Below are positions 61,889 to 64,000 of a DNA stretch of 64,000 nt, in pieces. The stretch spans positions 1,302,001-1,366,000 of the forward strand of contig NZ_CP099582.1 in assembly GCF_024022995.1 (NCBI RefSeq), in the 5' to 3' direction. Every line of letters starts with the position of its first letter. The stretch's first letter is position 1. The notes beneath the pieces are model-generated. The model ran no database searches, was not told the DNA's origin, and saw only the letters and a list, made by a program, of their open reading frames with translations. The translations under genes and the position numbers were made by a program. Origin of the DNA: Thermococcus aggregans. Lineage in GTDB: Archaea; Methanobacteriota_B; Thermococci; Thermococcales; Thermococcaceae.

Positions 61889-62929
61889 TCATCCTGCCTC
61901 GGCTTCTCCCTCGACTCTTGCAAATCCAAGTTTGTGAGTTATGTAGAGGACGATGGGCAGCACTATGAACGCCATTAGGTCGCCAGTGTCTCCAGCAAGA
62001 CCAAGAACGCTCACGAAGTCTCCAACTCCTAAGAGATAAACTACCAAGGGCGGGACTACCGTTATTACCCACGCTAGCTTTCTGTCCATGCCAAGGTATT
62101 CCTCCATGTTGCTCAACTGTGCAAGGCCCAGTCCAATGTAGCTTGTGGTTATTGCAAAGAGAGGGATGAGGTTACCGATAAGGAAACCCCTCCTCCCGAA
62201 GAGGCTTTCGAGGGCCTGTGTGGCTATCTGGGGTGTCTCCTTTCCAAAGACGAGCAGAAATGATGCCATGAACAGGGCGTAGATAGCGGTTGGTATAATG
62301 AAAGCCCATGTGAGGAGCTTCTTGGTCTCTTCATAACTACCAAGACCCTTGTACACGTCAGGAATAACTGAGTGGCAGCCGAGGGCAAATATGGAAACTC
62401 CCACAATCTTCCAGAGGGAGGAAATGCTTGAGTACATGGCATTCTCAAGTTTGCCCTTTGGAAGGAGCATTACTCCAACGGCCATAAAAAGGACGAGCAT
62501 TGCAAGGCTCATGGCGAGTTCGCTTTTTCCGCTAACTTCGAGACCCAGGTATATCACGAGGGACGCGAAGGCCCAGAAGACAAGGGCACCGACCTTGGGG
62601 CTCACTCCAAAGAGAGACGCGAACACGTCTCCCATTCCCGCTATATACGCGAGGAGCGCTCCAAAGCTCATGAAGACTAGGCTAAAGAGCATCACTAAAC
62701 CGCCACCGCGTCCGAGCATTTTTCTTGCCACTGTGCTCAGCTGAGCACCGCCCATTTTTGCAGAGAAGTAAAGAACTATCCTAGCTGTGAAGAGCATAAG
62801 GAGCATTATTCCAATGAGTACAAGAATCGATAGGATTAGACCGACTTCCTTGGCTGCGTAGGGTAATCCGAGAACACCGGCACCTATTTGAGTTCCGATT
62901 AAAACTGCGAGGGCTTCACTCCTTTTCAT
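61889..62929 (-). CDS. Aromatic/neutral amino-acid permease (APC superfamily, HAAAP-like)
   Basis: A 346-aa integral membrane protein with about ten hydrophobic helices. The start, SEALAVLIGTQIGAGVLGLP, is the unwound helix 1 typical of the family; IFALGCHSVIPDVYKGLG corresponds to helix 6. Likely a proton- or sodium-coupled amino-acid uptake carrier; the substrate is not fixed. GGAGGTGATCGT precedes ATG 62929. Confidence 0.85.
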   Translation of the reverse strand: MKRSEALAVLIGTQIGAGVLGLPYAAKEVGLILSILVLIGIMLLMLFTARIVLYFSAKMGGAQLSTVARKMLGRGGGLVMLFSLVFMSFGALLAYIAGMGDVFASLFGVSPKVGALVFWAFASLVIYLGLEVSGKSELAMSLAMLVLFMAVGVMLLPKGKLENAMYSSISSLWKIVGVSIFALGCHSVIPDVYKGLGSYEETKKLLTWAFIIPTAIYALFMASFLLVFGKETPQIATQALESLFGRRGFLIGNLIPLFAITTSYIGLGLAQLSNMEEYLGMDRKLAWVITVVPPLVVYLLGVGDFVSVLGLAGDTGDLMAFIVLPIVLYITHKLGFARVEGEAEAG

Positions 62930-63290
62930 ACGATCACCTCCAGCACTATGAAAGCTTTTCGGAGCTAATAACCCTTTTCCTGCGAAAAAAACTGGCTTGA
63001 AAGCTCTATAGGGTGCCAAAATGGACGACAGTGGGGAGAACTGGACAGCAAGAGGCAGAAGAGTATGAAAAAATTTTCAAAAAATAACCCAATTGACCGA
63101 ATGAATACATAGGTAAATACATAGGCACGTGGAAGATGTGGTGGCGTTAAATCCCCTTTTGTCGGCTGAGGTTCTTGTGGTTAGGAGAGATATTTAATCA
63201 AACACTTTTCTTGCTCAGCCTTAGTGAAAGAAAACTGCAGCTCTTCAAAAGAAATTTAAGAGAAGAAATGAACTATAAGTGGTGGCTGAA
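62930..63290 (+). other. Intergenic stretch before the lipoprotein gene
   Basis: A 10-bp direct repeat AATACATAGG (63104-63113, 63116-63125) and a short plus-strand frame ending MALNPLLSAEVLVVRRDI-like at 63196 are visible; neither is convincing alone and the frame may be the tail of a lost gene. A TATA-like AGAAATTTAAGAG lies at 63250-63262, just before the lipoprotein gene. Confidence 0.35.
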
Positions 63291-64000
63291 ATGAGAAAGA
63301 TACTGCCCATATTATTTATAGGACTATTGGTTTTCGCGGCTGGGTGCACCCAAACTTCTACCACAACTACCACTACAACCACTCAAGAAGGAATTGATTT
63401 CAGATCCTACAACAGAGGGGAAATAATCCAAAAATGGGCGGAAATATTCAACACCGAAACCATATATGTAAGCGAAGGCTATGAAGAGCTCGCGAAACAT
63501 TATTTTCCAAATGCCCTGATAAAGCCCAAAGATAAGTTTGAAAGCGGCATAGCGATACTATCTCCAGAAGATGCAAGGGAGCTTCTTAGAGGAAAGCCCA
63601 TCCTCACAACTCCGAGGGAGTATTTTGGGTACGTAATTTACAAGTCCGGGATTAAATTCGTGGGTGCTGAGATGGGAGCGATAGTGGCATACAAAGAAAA
63701 CGGCAAAGATAGGCTTATTTTCACGGGAAACGGAAAATCGGGAATAGGCGCAGCCTTGGAGTTTGCAAAAGAGTTAAAAGATGGCAGAAAACTGAACTCA
63801 TCTTTTGTATTGAGAAGAGGAGACTTTGAGGGAATAGTCGTTAAGGTAATAGGGGATAACGACTGGGATGGAGTAAAAGACAGCGATGAATACTGGCTTC
63901 TAAAGGAAGTATACGTAGAAGAGCCCTTTATCTACAATTGGAGGGTTGTTAAGGGAGAGAACATAACCGTAAGCGGAGGCTTCATAAGGCTTGTAAACGG
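63291..64000 (+). CDS. Secreted lipoprotein of unknown function, 5' part
   Basis: A 236-residue start of a protein that runs off the window. MRKILPILFIGLLVFAAGC is a lipoprotein signal with the lipobox cysteine C19, then a Thr-rich linker (eight consecutive threonines) that is probably glycosylated. The folded part follows from about residue 32. DNDWDGVKDSDE near residue 190 looks like a calcium-binding loop of the dockerin/thrombospondin-3 kind. GTGG precedes the ATG. Confidence 0.8.
   Translation, partial: MRKILPILFIGLLVFAAGCTQTSTTTTTTTTQEGIDFRSYNRGEIIQKWAEIFNTETIYVSEGYEELAKHYFPNALIKPKDKFESGIAILSPEDARELLRGKPILTTPREYFGYVIYKSGIKFVGAEMGAIVAYKENGKDRLIFTGNGKSGIGAALEFAKELKDGRKLNSSFVLRRGDFEGIVVKVIGDNDWDGVKDSDEYWLLKEVYVEEPFIYNWRVVKGENITVSGGFIRLVN

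Noticed and set aside
63104-63125. Direct repeat AATACATAGG as a CRISPR or att remnant
   Set aside because: Only two 10-bp copies 2 nt apart; too short and isolated. No CRISPR array was seen anywhere in the window.

Overview
The window is chromosomal DNA of a hyperthermophilic euryarchaeon of the order Thermococcales, most likely an AT-rich Thermococcus. Diagnostic content: an archaeal topoisomerase IA, a surR/pdo divergent pair, a tungsten aldehyde:ferredoxin oxidoreductase with its ubiquitin-like and radical-SAM partners, hydrogenase maturation genes (hycI-hypB-hypA with the MinD-type HypB), the di-myo-inositol-phosphate osmolyte enzyme, geranylgeranyl reductases, an M32 carboxypeptidase, a prolidase, and DUF257/DUF835 proteins. 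Gene starts carry GGTGA/GGAGGTG Shine-Dalgarno sequences, and TATA boxes of the TTTAAATA kind sit about 25 nt from the predicted transcript ends.

Layout. 0-9.4 kb: housekeeping genes (end of a DMT transporter, an H/ACA guide RNA, topA, GGR/ferredoxin, surR/pdo, trmY, an MTA/SAH-deaminase-like amidohydrolase, asnS). 9.4-13.6 kb: tRNA-Arg(TCT) followed by a decaying accessory island: a remnant of an SSV-type integrase N-terminus reading into the tRNA, a possible nuclease, a truncated TIR gene, a frameshifted small membrane protein and a frameshifted large unknown protein, ending at a C/D box sRNA. 13.6-34.8 kb: hydrogenase maturation, PLP enzyme plus alanine symporter, AOR operon, osmolyte synthesis, peptidases, proS, hydroxyacid dehydrogenases, panE, tRNA and DNA repair methyltransferases, TPR protein, nac. 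34.8-46.5 kb: a complete phosphotransferase (PTS) amino-sugar locus, all on the minus strand. 46.5-57.4 kb: a gene-poor stretch, two secreted propeller-like proteins, hflX, prolidase, methylthiotransferase, flavodoxin, SDR, UPF0282, DUF835. 57.4-61.9 kb: tRNA-Arg(CCG) followed by a second accessory zone with several frameshifted genes. 61.9-64 kb: an amino-acid permease and the start of a lipoprotein gene.

The most striking system is the PTS locus. PTS sugar uptake is rare in archaea outside haloarchaea. Here an enzyme I, HPr, mannose-family EIIA and EIIB, a fused EIIC-EIID permease and a second fructose/Ntr-type EIIA stand with NagA, a GlmS-like SIS protein lacking the glutaminase cysteine, another SIS protein, a ceramidase-fold amidase and an Orc1/Cdc6-like AAA+ ATPase. 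Every phospho-acceptor histidine is present. The simplest reading is uptake and phosphorylation of an N-acylated hexosamine, deacylation, and deamination to fructose-6-phosphate. The AAA+ protein and the ceramidase-like protein have no established role in such a pathway.

A second pattern: single-base frameshifts occur in at least six accessory genes (9.5-13.5, 48-49 and 57.5-60.5 kb), mostly at short homopolymers, while I saw none in more than 45 housekeeping and PTS genes. That argues for real decay of the islands rather than random sequencing error, and for the PTS locus being under selection.
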